The notes: generated by a model not told the origin, from the sequence alone. A stretch of 64,000 nucleotides of DNA from Serripes groenlandicus (GCA_031761405.1 JASEVX010000008.1:75702744-75766743), one strand, 5' to 3'. Numbered from the stretch's first letter, positions 22,701 through 33,664 are shown. Numbers and translations: made by a program.

Positions 22701-23224
22701 ATCAGGCCATAACATGATTATGGGAAACAATTGTGCTCGGAGAAGTTCCTTCAGCGGAGGTCTGCCCTCGCAAGCCCGGGAAACTCATCCGGAACTCGTG
22801 CAACACAATATGTGTCTGTATAGATGCAATAACCTATAGTACCGAGGTTATATGCGAATATCGTTATCATAATTATAGGATAATTAAGTAATTAGTTATA
22901 ATTATGATGGAAATTTAACTTAATACCAACAACAAACAGAATGATAAGTTTTAATTATAATTGCAATTTAACTTACCAACCACAATAACCAATATAATTA
23001 CAATTGCGGGTTTTGATATACTTTACTTTATCTTTTCATAGATATAAGACAAAAAATACCAATATTTTTCTACGACGCAAACATAATCTTGTATTGAGAT
23101 TTGAAAGTGGGCCTTTTTTATAGTCCTTTTCAAGAATTGACCTTTTTGACCCGATACCGGTTCGTACACTCTGATCCTACTTTTCACAAGAGAATGTTCC
23201 GTGTTACCCCAGCGGATGCATAAT

Positions 23225-23720
23225 TTGCATTAATTTAGAATAGTTTATCTACCAGTTTTGGCAGATCAACCAAACGTCGGAATCCTTTTGGTATAATTTG
23301 CTAAAGTTTCAAGTCAAAACAGGTTTTATTACGTATTCTTTTTGGCAGATCAACAAAACCGCAGATGCATTTTGGTATAATTTCAAGTCAAAACGGGTTA
23401 TACATGTATTACAGACTATGTTTGGCAGATCAACCAAGCCGCGGATGCATTTTGGTCGAATTTGCTTTAGTTTCAAGTCAAAACAGGATTTTCATCGGAC
23501 TAGTTTTGGCAAATCAACCAAGCCGAGGAAGAATTTTGGTATAATTTGCTATAGTTTCAAGTCAAAACAGGTTTTTTTCGGATCAGTTTTGGCAAATTAA
23601 TCAAGCCGAGGATGAATTTTCGTATAATTTGCCACAGATGCAAGTAAAAATAGGTTTTATTAAAGACTATTTTCGGCAGAACAACCTAGCCGCTGACATT
23701 TTGGTATAATTTACTAGGTA
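23225..23720. repeat. 75-82 bp satellite, about 6 diverged units
   Basis: Each unit carries 'ggcagatcaaccaa.ccgcgga', 'gcattttggtataatttgc' and 'gtttcaagtcaaaacaggttt'. The same satellite sits at the corresponding place in the other mosaic block copies (26,160-26,560; 36,165-37,060; a remnant at 55,125-55,235). The last is reduced to about two degenerate units. Confidence 0.9.
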
Positions 23721-23748
23721 AAATGAAGATTGACGTCTGCATACCGAT

Positions 23749-23816
23749 GGTTTCTTGCAAAACGGTTGTAACTAAATCTTGAACAAGATGTAGTTACAAC
23801 CGTTTTGCTTGAAACC
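23749..23816. repeat. 68 bp near-perfect palindrome
   Basis: The arms 23,749-23,781 and 23,784-23,816 are 33 bp inverted repeats with three mismatches and a 2 bp spacer. They contain an uninterrupted 18 bp core, gcaaaacggttgtaacta and its complement. The homologous site at 55,246-55,307 keeps the palindrome, though a SINE has split its right arm. Copies at 26,560, 37,140 and 46,065 have lost or scrambled the left arm. Confidence 0.92.
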
Positions 23817-24844
23817 TACGATATGTCATGCCTGAGAAAAACTTTGTGCGGAGTAAAGGAGTGAGAAAGCCGAGAAAGCTAGATAAATTGCTCGCCGTGA
23901 GATGTAACTACAATACCGTTGAAAACATCTGTGATTTACCACATGCGTTGGAAGACTTATTGTTATCAACTTGAATATATAAATTATTCATCTGGCTGCC
24001 TTTGTCAATAATTCTATAGAATATCACTTTTCTATAATTCTACCTTCATTATTTCTTTTAACAAACCTCTTCAACAATATGGTAAAAGGAAGGATAAGTT
24101 ATTGATCTTCAATAAGTTTTCAAACTTAACCCGTTGCCTCTTGCAAACACAATTCTGGCTTGTAATTCCCGACGCACTGACTTTAACATGAGAAAAAACG
24201 CCATGAAGATCGGGTTTAAATGAAGGTTACAAAATAATTAGAATACAAGAGAAAGTTGATGCTAAGGAATCAATGACGCCGGAATGATTATGCATCAACC
24301 CTTTCCCATAAACAGGAAATATTCTGCAGACGACTTTACGAACATCCAGGCACAAAAGTAGAAACAATCATATATGAAAATGTTATTATTGAAAAAAGTT
24401 GAAATGACCCCATGTGTCACAACGTGACACGATACAAATGGCTGCACGGGACGGAGCATGCTTATATGTATTTTTTTACTTTTTCCAACATACAACAAAC
24501 ATGCAGCAAACGACTTTGTAAACAAACAAATTTGCAAACGTATGAACATTCTCTTTAAATAATAGTATAATTATTGAATAGAGTTGAAAACATTGTGGTT
24601 CTGCCTTTCGGATTTTCCCACACAAACGGCGCGATTACTGGTTAGGTATCAAGTAAGCAGACATCGAGTGTGATTAGTATAAGCTTAAAGCTTGTTTCGC
24701 AATCAATGTAAAGTAAATGAGTTTAAATAAAAAATAAAATTAGATCAAAATTAAAATGAGGGATCCTATGAGTTATGCTTACTTCATTTATGCATTGTCA
24801 GCTTATAAATACTTAATTCATACTTTATAAGCCAGGGTTTCGAT

Positions 24845-25121
24845 TCATGGAGCTTTAACGGCGTTTTAAAAGTATATCAGTTATATCACGGTGGCCAGTT
24901 CACCTACTCTTGCATTTCCAGGTATTCTCAGAGCAATACTTCACACAACAATCTTACCAAGCAACTGGCTGCTTTTCCACATAGACTTAGCCCATTGGTG
25001 GATGACGAATGACGCATGTCGCATTGACTTTTGTTAATCGTCGGAAAGAAAGTTGGCCGAGCCGGAACTCATAACCCATGAATTGACATCCCGCGTCGCT
25101 ACCGACTGAGCTACCGGACTT
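24845..25121 (-). mobile_element. tRNA-derived SINE, diverged copy
   Basis: This is the same family and orientation as 75-355. The reverse-complemented tRNA head lies at about 25,050-25,121, and the body contains 'caactggctgcttttccacatag' and 'gttggccgagcc'. The B box region is shortened and no clear target duplication is visible, so it is an older copy. Confidence 0.85.
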
Positions 25122-26159
25122 ACGTTAAATGTTAACCCCATTGGAATGATTTAAAACATTTACGACCTCATGGGGCATACTTTGAAAACTTTTGTAGAGG
25201 ACCAAAGGACAATACAACACACCAAATAGTTTAGCTCTAGACCTTTCGGTTTAATGCAAGACAATTTTGCAAACTTTTTTAAACTTTTTCCCTAGGTTGT
25301 CATGGCAAACAAAGTAATTCGGAAATATTTGTATGAAGATCACTAAATGATCGTTCCTACCAAGTTTAGTCAAAAACCATGTAGTCGTTTAGGAGTAGAT
25401 GTCATTTAAAGAAATTGTTGAAGACGGACATCAGGCCATTACAATAGCTGAACAAAATATAAAAAAAATCCGATCTTTTACATGTTTGCGCTATTCTCAC
25501 AATTTCCGCTATGATTACAGATTAAAAAAAAGAAAAGCCCAAACATTGCTTTTGTACTCTTGGATTGTATTCACTAAGTTTCCTTTCGTTGATAGAGAAT
25601 AACCGTATATTGAGACATTTTCAACGAAATCCTCTGTGACGTCACCATATTTGAACCCGGCTCATTGGTATTTTCCATCATTGTCATCAACCAGCGATGG
25701 GAACATATTTTGTTTGTCTGTCCGAGCGTCCGCCCATCTTTCTTCCGGCAACTGCTGGTTAGAATTCAATGCATCTTTATAGGAAGAAGCCTCAGTACTG
25801 AGATTATATGCGAATATATTTATTTTAATTATAGGATAATTAAATAATTCGTTAATGGTGGAAATTTAACTTAATACCAACAACAAACATAATGATGCGT
25901 TGTAATTATAATTGCAATTGAACTTACCAACAACAATAACGAAGGAAATTACAATTGCGGGTTTTGATATACTTTACTTTATCTATTCAAAGAAATTAGA
26001 CAAAACAAGACAATTCTTTCTACGACGCAAACATAATCTAGAATTGAGGATTAAAAGTGGGCCTTTTTGTTCTGGTCTTTTTCAAGAATTGACCTTTTTG
26101 ACCCAATACCGTGTTGTATGCATTGATCCTACTTTCACAATTGAATGTTCCGTGTTACC

Positions 26160-26560
26160 CTCGCGGATGCATTTTTGCATAATTTCCCAAATTTAGAATA
26201 GTTCATCGACTATTTTTAGCAGATCAACTACACCGCGGAAGCATTTTGGTATAATTTGCTATCGTTTAAATTCAAAACACGTTTATTACGGACTATTTTT
26301 GTCGGATCAACCAAACCGCAGAAGCATTTGTTATAATTTGCTATAGTTTCAAAACAAAACAGGTTTTAGTACGGTTTCTTTTTGGCAGATAAACCAAACA
26401 GCGGAAGGACTTTGGTTTAATTTGCTATAGTTTCAAGACAAAACAGGGTTTATTTTTGACCAGTTTTGGCAGATCAACCAAGACGCGGATGCATTTTGCC
26501 CTTGTTGCAAGTCAAAACAGGTTTTATTACGGTATTATTATTATTTTGGTATAATCCGAT
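26160..26560. repeat. 75-82 bp satellite, about 5 units
   Basis: The units share 'cagatcaac.a.accgcggaagcattttgg' and 'caagacaaaacagg'. The last unit is truncated by 'ggtattattattattttgg'. It is homologous to the array at 23,225-23,720. Confidence 0.88.
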
Positions 26561-26729
26561 GAACAAGATGTATTTACAACCCTTTTTCTTGAAACCTACG
26601 ATATGTCATGCCTGAGAAGAATGTTGTGTGGAGTATAGGAGTGAGAAATCCAGATAAATTGCACGCCGTGATATAACTACAATATCGTTGAAAACAGTCT
26701 TTGAATTACAACCATTCAGTCAAACCTTA

Positions 26730-26960
26730 ACCATTTACCGTAGACAACGTATCTTCAGCAGACGAATTTAAAAACATCAGGTAGACGATTGAATACATAT
26801 ATGATGATATGCATGTATAGATATAAAAAAGTGTTGAAAGCATTGTAGCAAAAGGTAAAATAACTCTTTGTGAGAAAATTCTACCTTTTGTTACTATTTT
26901 TCAAAGGTCGTTCAGTGCAGATGCGTAAACATACGTGTTCATTATAGAGAAGGCCTTTGG
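26730..26960. mobile_element. Palindromic MITE copy, degraded ends
   Basis: The left half 'ttaaccatttaccgtagacaacg...cagcagacgaattt' and the right half 'aaaggtcgttcagtgcag' surround the hairpin 'gcaaaaggtaaaat...attctaccttttgt'. It belongs to the family described at 12,101-14,450. The same insertion is represented at 37,320 and 46,240 by its left part only. Confidence 0.65.
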
Positions 26961-27647
26961 TAACATGTAAGTGTGTCTGACAACCACAAACGTCCCGTCA
27001 TATTCACTCGAGTTGATTTACTGACACACGTTTTGTGTTTTGTGGGATTATTCATGAACCCTTTCTAATAGTTTTATTCTCAATGCGAGATCTGTTTTCC
27101 AGTTGCGTGATAACATTCAAGAACAGCTGTTAAATGCTACTCATTCTATCTGAACGCCGTTTGTGTATGACTTTAGTACTTCAGGTTGCGTTATGTAATA
27201 TTTAATCAAGTTCAACAAGCCTAGCTAACACCGTATTTACTAGTTACGTCTCCCACTTGAAACAATACACTAAGATTCAACACCTAGCAACATCAACTTG
27301 CATATCGTCAATTTAGTCGCGCCTTCTTTAACCAAGATATTTAAGTAAATGGCCCAGTAGAATATCTACGCGACACCATTCATATTGCCGTAACTTCCCC
27401 TCTTGTCTCCGCAGAATAGATCCACACGAATCTATCACTCCACTCTTGACTCCCATCCTCTCCCCAAGATCTCGGCAGCAGCCCCGACACAATGTTGTTC
27501 TCCTCCCCGAATATATGTTCCCACAAATTTCGGACCATCTAGCCAAATTAACACATCTTGATTGAATATTGGAGCAATTGTCAACTCGTAGTGAAATAGC
27601 AACGTGTCCCTATATTACACCCTTTTTTTATTCCTTAAAATTGGACC

Positions 27648-28570
27648 CCTCCCCCCCCCCCCCCTGAGGCTGGGGGACACTCAATAAGAAAAGGTGTCAT
27701 AATCTGACCACAGCTTGAACCGTGGGAGCCAGATATATGAACTTGTACGATTGGAATCGATGCATCTTTTGAGCTGCACCAGTTGGGGTGGATATTGGTT
27801 ACATAGTATAATCACGATGTTAATATTTAGTGTAGAACCAATGTCATCTTTTCTGTGCGACACTATATGATGATAGTTGTTGAAAGGGGCGTAACACCAA
27901 AAAAGAAAATCTTTCAATTGGAACTGTAATTGTATACGTAATGTAATTATTAAATAGTATTTGTAAATATCCAGAGCATGGAGGTAATAAGGATCTATAT
28001 TTTGTGGAATAAATAAATCACTTGTCCTTTATTAACATTTTCTGGGGCAAGGGAGTCAACGGAATACGCATTAGCCATTGGTCGTCTATTTCTACCTCTC
28101 GCCAGTACACAGTCAATAAATAGGAAGACACTGTACTGTAATGGTTGAACATGGTGGGATTTCCATAAAGTTATTGGGTAATATGATCTTTTAAAAAGTA
28201 CCTTGTCAACCGAATGATATTTTCGGAGAAGGGGTCAATTAATTGTCACTAGACCAACAAGAAACAATGATTTTGAAAACATTTTATGCTGGTCTGATGC
28301 ATCATTTCTTGTCTGTCATGGTTGGAATTTGTTTAGATAAATATTTCTATATGCACTTCTGCATCTCTTCGTAAACGATCACAATTCTACGTTGAGTACT
28401 TTCAGTATTTTGACCTTACTAATCTATATGGCTTGAAGAAATGCATTTAGGGGACATTTGTGAAAAATAATCAACACATTCTGAAGAGAAAGTTTTTAAA
28501 GATTGTTCACAAAAGATATATAAAGCAAAACAATACCATCCCCTGGCAGCAAAGATCTTGACCAATCAAA
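27648..28570. other. C homopolymer then unannotated sequence
   Basis: A run of about 14 C lies at about 27,651-27,664. The rest is unremarkable AT-rich sequence with short frames only and no recognised repeat family. Confidence 0.5.
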
Positions 28571-28777
28571 ATGAAATGCAGGAATCGGATAACTATAATA
28601 CCAAATTGTGTCTGTGGTTTCTGCGGGGATCTTTTTCAAGATTGCACTATTGTATTAAAAGACGAAAATTCCCAACTGCTTTACATTCATTTTTTCTGTT
28701 CAAGATTAATCGAAAGAAGTTTAAAGATGGTCAATCAAGGAACGTACCTGGCAAATGAAACAAATAACAAAAAATGA
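28571..28777 (+). other. Small open frame, unrecognised
   Basis: A 68-codon plus-strand frame has a cysteine-rich start (C-V-C-G-F-C-G) and no stop until 28,775. Its 3' part lies in the segmental duplicate, whose partner is cut off at the window start. I recognise no family and see no splice or promoter support. It is listed only so that it can be checked. Confidence 0.12.
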
Positions 28778-29469
28778 AGCGTATTGTTTCTGAGGTGAAC
28801 ATGTTTGACCTTTGTTTCATACCGCAACAATAACAGTTCTGATTAAAACATGTTTAAAGGTATGATGAGGTTTTTAAGAGGATACTTGATACCAGGTAAG
28901 GTCAACGTCATTTATGCTCAACAGGATAACATACCCTTCCTCACATTCAACAAATCTTAAGCAGACATCGATGTTCAAATTTATAAAATATCTATAGAGT
29001 AAATTGTAATTATTGCTTACAATTAAACATATTGTGGCAAAGAACACATAGCAATTTCTCCCTTTGTCACATAAGTTTAAAAAGTTGTCTGCAGCAGATT
29101 CGTCAACATTCGTGTAAAGTGAAAGGGTTAAGCCACAAGAAACATAATATGAACAAATGTTGGACAGCATTCGATTGAAACAACTTTGAAATCTTGACCG
29201 TTTTTTTTCAAAAAGGCTGTCACAAGACTGTGTATGTCATAACTTCTTAAGCAAATCTAAAGACAAAATAGAAAACACTGTGTGCAAAAAAGACATTGTA
29301 CATTGTAAGTGAACCGGCCAATTTCCTTCAGTACTACTATTGCGGATGGTGTGTGAATACAATCCGAATTAAAATTTAAAAAAATAGAAAATCTAAACAA
29401 GCACAATACCTCATAATGCTACCGCGAACTGTACATGCACAACACTTTCGCACAGTTCTTTAATCACAA

Positions 29470-29600
29470 AGTAAATGTTGATTGATTGTTTTATGTGTTA
29501 CGCCACTTTCAACACTTTTTAAGTTATATGACGGCATTTCCTGGGTAAGTTACCAGTACTACCGGTCCATTTATCCTGAATCAAGCCCGTCACATAAAAC
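29470..29600 (-). mobile_element. SINE 3'-tail remnant (shared with copy B)
   Basis: 'ttgattgattgttttatg.gttacgccactttcaacac' matches 1,058-1,172 in the same position relative to exon 3. Confidence 0.7.
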
Positions 29601-29623
29601 ACCATAGTAAAAATAAAGTTTAT

Positions 29624-29862
29624 CTATAAATCTGTCGTCATTCTCCAAAACGTAACGTTTTTGTCTGATGTTGTTCTATATGAAACGTGGTTAAGCAGCT
29701 GACATTCCATCTGAGTCGATGACGTCATATCCTGTCGGACATTGACGCTGTGACAGGCTTCTTCTTGAATGCAGAGAAACATGCATTGTGTTTTGCTAAC
29801 AACGGGGATGGACGCAATAATGTTGCCGATTCCTTCGACGTTGCGGATTGCACGCAGATAGT
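29624..29862 (-). CDS. Exon 3 (last), PAN/Apple-like domain of F-type lectin-like gene, copy A
   Basis: This 239 nt minus-strand exon follows acceptor 'ttttcag' before 29,862. It completes a codon with the last G of exon 2 (G|AC, Asp) and ends at TAG 29,624-29,626, so it gives the protein's C-terminus. It encodes 79 residues with cysteines in C-M-F-L-C, A-C-H-S-V-N-V and M-E-C-Q-L-L contexts, as in PAN/Apple modules, and ends T-F-W-R-M-T-T-D-L. The substitutions relative to copy B are scattered and the frame is kept in both copies, which suggests past selection. The domain would follow the lectin domain in a secreted protein. PAN identity is inferred from cysteine spacing; an unrelated small cysteine-rich fold is possible. 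Confidence 0.78.
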
Positions 29863-30529
29863 CTGAAAATAGATATATAAAATACATGAACAAGGGAGAT
29901 AATTAGTTTGTCCGGATGATCTGTGAATAGAGAATACGTATTTTGTGCTACAGATATTTAGAAACACTAAATATACCTATTACCGAAGGTAACAGTTATG
30001 TAGTGTTTACTTAGCGCCTAAACTATATTAAACTATATTCCACAGATGATCGCAGTAAAAATGCCGTATATATTCAAAGAATTAATGTAGAATCTCAAAG
30101 GAATACGTTTGTCGCTTGCTAATAATTTAGTGAATACAATAAAAGAATGACGGATTAACTGACATATGTACGGACTAAGAGACGGGACAAACGGCGAAGA
30201 ACCGTTTCATATGTGTCATCATGTCAAAAGAAAAGCGACATCAAATAGCCAGGACGAACTAAAAGGCAGAGTGAAACGTTTAGCGCCATATAGCTTCCAG
30301 CTGGGATCTTATCATTTACAATTTTGAAGACAGTTTTGTAATCTCGATCTAAAGGCCCTGGTTTTGAATCATCTTTAAGAGTCAGTGCTTCTGTTGTTGT
30401 ATTCCGACATTTATAAATAGCATGAGAATACATTATGTTTTAATGAAACAGACACCGAGTGTTTTTAAGATAAGATAAGAACTTGTTTCGCAATCAGTGT
30501 AATATAAACAATTATAGACAAAACAAATT

Positions 30530-31049
30530 GAGTATATCTTACCTCTTCTGCATGTTTGTTTAAAATTTGCTTAAAATAGTTTCGCCCTCGGTATAATTTA
30601 TATATCAATCTATAAACAATTACAACACTCTTACCTATTATGTATGCCATGATTGTTAAATATAAGCTGAAAGCTTGCCTCGCAATCGGTGTAATATATA
30701 TATAATTAAGCAAAACAATTGGAAAACTCTTAAGTTTAAAATAAGGTGAATGCTTATTTCGCAATTGGTCTACTGTATATATAGTTAAATCAGGGACATT
30801 GTAATATTGTGTAACTGGTTAAACTGAAACAGTTAGAACACTCCCACCTCCACTGATTGTCATATTTGTTTAAAATAAGCTGACAGGTTGTTTAGCAATC
30901 GGTGTAATATATATATATAGTTAAACTAAAAACACTTGAACACTCTTACTCCTTCTGTATGTCATGTGTGTTTGATCTAAGCTGAAAGCTTGCCTCGCAA
31001 TCGGTGTAATATATATATAGTTAAATTAAAACAACTGGCACACTCTTAC
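30530..31049 (-). repeat. Splice-donor minisatellite in intron 2, copy A
   Basis: Five units of about 105 bp (near 30,540, 30,635, 30,735, 30,845 and 30,945), of varying completeness, repeat 'cttacctcttctgtatgtcatg' (the reverse complement of the exon 2 end plus donor), 'ataagctgaaagcttgcctcgcaatcggtgtaatata' and TA runs. The true donor at 31,049 is the last unit. Confidence 0.78.
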
Positions 31050-31265
31050 CTCTTCTGTAGGTCATGTTGGACATTATTTCTACCTCACACAGTGACAGGA
31101 CGCCTGTAACTCCTAACAAAGATATCTTTAGCCAGCGGCCCACAACTACAGGATTCTCGGGATGAAACGCGAACGTCGATCCAATTGTACCCGGATGATA
31201 CCCATACTGTGTGTAAGTCACGTGGTCATTAGAAACGTTGACTTCTACGTTAAACAGTCGATCAG
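31050..31265 (-). CDS. Exon 2, C-terminal half of F-type lectin (FTP) domain, copy A
   Basis: This 216 nt minus-strand exon has acceptor 'atttcag' before 31,265 and donor GTAAGAG after 31,050. It joins in phase with exon 1 (T|CT, Ser) to give R-L-D-C-C-S-D-R-L, the F-type lectin signature R-x-D-C-C-x-x-R. It continues with F-N-V-E-V, Y-G-Y-H-P-G-T, V-V-G-R-W-L-K-I and the closing L-C-E-V-E-I-M strand. It then runs N-M-T-Y-R-R-G into exon 3. In known F-type lectins the arginine motif and an upstream histidine hold the fucose, and a loop binds calcium. It is fully open, so with exons 1 and 3 it makes a plausible coding gene. Confidence 0.88.
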
Positions 31266-31349
31266 CTGAAATTATATGACACATCATTCCATTAAAATGG
31301 GCGTACATTTCAGTCATTATAGATGTTATAAAACAGAACACACGAAATG

Positions 31350-32100
31350 CCATTATTACATAACAATGATAACCTGATCCTTACCACTATGTTAATATAT
31401 GAGCGGTGCTCTGTGTTAACCAAAATTAACGTAATTATTACAAGTGTCGAAAAGTAACTTTATGTTCTTCCATGTTAAAGAATCAAAAATGATTGATGTA
31501 AATATCTTACGGTTGGTTTTCCAATGGCGCCGCTTCTTTACATTTTTCGTAAGTTAAGGTGGAATCATATCTCCAAAATAACGTCGTTTTTGACGTCAAA
31601 ACGTACGCTTTTGTGACAATAACAGTGATGATAATTATCATCTCCTTTGACATGATATTCAAATAAAATTCAGATTATAGCGAATAATATTACTGATATA
31701 ATTTTCATAGAACTATATATAATTTCATACTAAAAAAGTCGCTGAAAAAATGATAAAATCATTTCCGCATTTCTTATTTACTCAAGTTCTGGCCGAGAGA
31801 TATTTGTCAAAAAAATCCTATAAATCAGTACATCTTTTGCTCTGCCATTTACTTTATTACAATTTAAATATATCGAGCTGATTTTAAATAAAACTCGCTG
31901 GAACGCAAAATATTATGCGGTACATATAATGAAACACAATTAGCAACACTTTATACTTTTCGCCCGAGGTATTAAATCTATTTCTAGATTCCTGTTGTTC
32001 TGTATACAAATTATTTACCAAATTTTCTAAATTTGCTATCAAACTATGGGGAGGTTTCTCCGTAAATCAAACAAGTTGCATTTTGTTTTTAATAAATACA
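31350..32100. repeat. Intron 1 block homologous to 6,160-7,105 and 7,626-8,560
   Basis: The landmarks 'gagcggtgctctgtgttaacc', 'ccaatggcgccgct', 'ttttgacgtcaaaacg', 'cgctggaacgcaaa' and 'taatgaaacacaattagcaac' are in the same order. It is the single copy of the block in paralogue A. Confidence 0.85.
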
Positions 32101-32509
32101 CTGTAACTAACTTAACCAAATAAGCGTCAAGAACAAATACTTCCTTTGTACTAATACAAGTGAACACGTTAAGAAGTATAAACCGAGGTGAGAGTGAATA
32201 TTGATTTGGTCTATTCTTTGTTACATATCCAATAACATATTCTTTAGAATGAGTAATATACTTTGTCCGGTTAAGTGCATGGTAATTGAAACTATATAAG
32301 TATTTGAGAACATAAACAAAGATAATCTTAACATTTACAAGGTTTAATTTTACATGTGACATTTTTCGAGCGAAAAATGATACGGAGCTGTGATATTTTA
32401 TCAAATAAAGAAATGACGTATTGCAATAACGTCTTCATACCGAATGAAAGTGTTCCCAATATCAAACTAATTTAATTGTTTCGGACTAAAAATTATCACG
32501 ATTAATGTA
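32101..32509. other. Intron 1 of copy A, no feature recognised
   Basis: A 121-codon minus-strand frame at 32,039-32,404 shows no domain and no splice support. Nothing is assignable. Confidence 0.4.
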
Positions 32510-32519
32510 TCGGTTTGAA

Positions 32520-32775
32520 GATAAATAATACCGGTAGTACTGGTAATTTACCCAGGTCAAATGAATATGACCCTGTCTGAGGTATTATAGAACACAATAA
32601 CGTCTTTTGAACATATATTTATATCTGATTCATCAATGTAAAGTGAGTTTTACTATCTGCTTGAATGATGTTATACGCCGCTTACAATATAAATTCAGTT
32701 ATATCACGGTGTGTTCTGTGTTAACCACCAGTGAAACCGGTATTATTTATCCTGCCACCGATACAACATACTTTG
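32520..32775. mobile_element. SINE-tail-like remnants
   Basis: 'gatgttatacgccgc...ttcagttatatcacggtg' at about 32,665 resembles the SINE tail at 1,058. 'ccggtagtactggtaatttaccca' at about 32,531 is the inverted version of the sequence at 1,121-1,145. The boundaries are unclear. Confidence 0.45.
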
Positions 32776-32944
32776 AAAACATCTTGGAAATTGTATGGAA
32801 AATCTCTTTAAAAGGAAAACAAAATTCAAATTCTGAAAGGGTTAATTAAGCCCTATTCTATTAATGCAGAGGTTTTACCAATAAGTCTCATAAAAGTAAA
32901 GAAAAGTCTTTAGATAAGTATTGCCCATTCTGATCTAGTTGTAT

Positions 32945-33195
32945 TTGATTAAAGGACACACTTGTTATAAAAAACATTAAGGCTTGTTTTCTATTTGATA
33001 TACACCTATATCTTTTTACCTACACTTATAATTAATATACTGAGACTTGTTTTCGATTTGATACAAAGATGGACCTTTACCCACACTTGTCATTAATACA
33101 CTAAGGCTTGTTTTCGATTTTATACATAGGTGGATCTTTATCCACACTTTTCATAAATACACTGTGACTTGATTTCGATTTGATACGAAGACATA
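32945..33195. repeat. Minisatellite, unit about 60 bp, about 4 copies
   Basis: The units carry 'acttgttttcgatttgatac', 'gacctttacccacacttgtcattaatacact'-type sequence (given in pieces). The array lies inside intron 1 of copy A, just downstream of exon 1. Confidence 0.85.
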
Positions 33196-33391
33196 TTTTT
33201 ACTGATTTCGCAAAGTACAACTCCCATGTCTTACTGCTACATGTGTGACAAGCCGTATACATTATATACGTTAACGAGTCACCTGCCTTGTCTAGAGAGA
33301 TAAATTCGTAGTTCAGTGAGATATGTCCATCATTCATTCTTACTCGTATGAAAATTAAAACGACAATTTTCGTCCTAAATACAATACTTAC

Positions 33392-33629
33392 AACAACAGT
33401 CGAGTCGATTGTAAACCTTAATGAAGGCGATAACATACGAGGTACCCAAATCCACCTCCCAATAAGGTTGGTTAGCACTATATGTGTGTGTACAAGAGCC
33501 ATGCATCTCATTCTGATCTGTATTACCATCAACAGCGAGGGATGGACTGTTTTGGGTTGATGACTGTATAGTTTCTTTGGACAAGGCAACGTTGATCAGG
33601 TACGCTTGTAAACAGATAAGAATAAACAA
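33392..33629 (-). CDS. Exon 1 (visible part), signal segment and N-terminal half of F-type lectin domain, copy A
   Basis: On the minus strand the frame reads a hydrophobic leader (L-F-I-L-I-C-L-Q-A-Y-L-I-N-V-A-L), a likely signal peptide. The family pattern follows: S-x-E-T-I-Q-S-S, A-V-D-G-N-T-D, G-S-C-T-H-T, Q-P-Y-W-E-V-D-L-G and V-Y-N-R-L-D-C-C. It ends at a canonical donor (T|GTAAGT at 33,391), phase 1, matching exon 2. The fucose-site histidine is probably in the C-T-H-T segment. No in-frame ATG precedes the leader, because a stop lies about 30 nt upstream of the hydrophobic stretch. The start codon should therefore be in an upstream exon joined near 'acgtcag' (about 33,640), or the gene is 5'-broken. 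The upstream start exon was not found. Confidence 0.82.
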
Positions 33630-33664
33630 TACAATTAAACCTGTTGTCTGACGTTAATGCGTAC

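Larger units (their letters stand above)
19180..23990. repeat. Mosaic repeat block, copy 1a (interrupted by hAT element)
   Basis: This is one of about five copies of a non-coding block. Ordered landmarks are 'catgcagcagacgactttgtaaac' (19,348), 'gtcagcttataaatacttaat' (19,938), 'gacggacatcaggcc' (20,504), 'gagattatatgcgaatat'-type sequence (22,840), 'ggttttgatatactttacttta' (23,008), 'gtgggcctttt' (23,107), the satellite, and the palindrome (23,749). A hAT-like element splits it at 20,519-22,700. Confidence 0.75.
23940..27640. repeat. Mosaic repeat block, copy 1b
   Basis: This block repeats the landmark order of copy 1a: 'catgcagcaaacgactttgtaaac' (24,500), 'gtcagcttataaatacttaat' (24,796), 'gacggacatcaggcc' (25,427), 'gagattatatgcgaatat' (25,800), 'gtgggcctttt' (26,058), the satellite (26,160) and 'gaacaagatgta' (26,560). 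It then has an extension 27,000-27,640 shared with 55,700-56,520. A SINE (24,845-25,121) lies inside. A minus-strand frame at 27,328-27,546 is not conserved as protein in the other copy. Confidence 0.75.
28714..30520. repeat. Segmental duplicate, copy A end (paralogous to 1-2,110)
   Basis: The order is collinear with 1-2,110 through exon 3 and beyond, and this copy lacks the SINE found at 75-355. It carries the shared SINE-tail remnant at 29,470-29,600. Confidence 0.85.

Noticed and set aside
27328..27546. 72-codon minus-strand frame
   Set aside because: The homologous sequence at 56,200-56,400 does not keep this frame, so it is not a conserved protein.
33101..33589. 162-codon minus-strand frame overlapping lectin exon 1
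   Set aside because: It is in a different frame from the F-type lectin exon and reads through its donor and intron; the lectin frame has the family motifs and splice sites.
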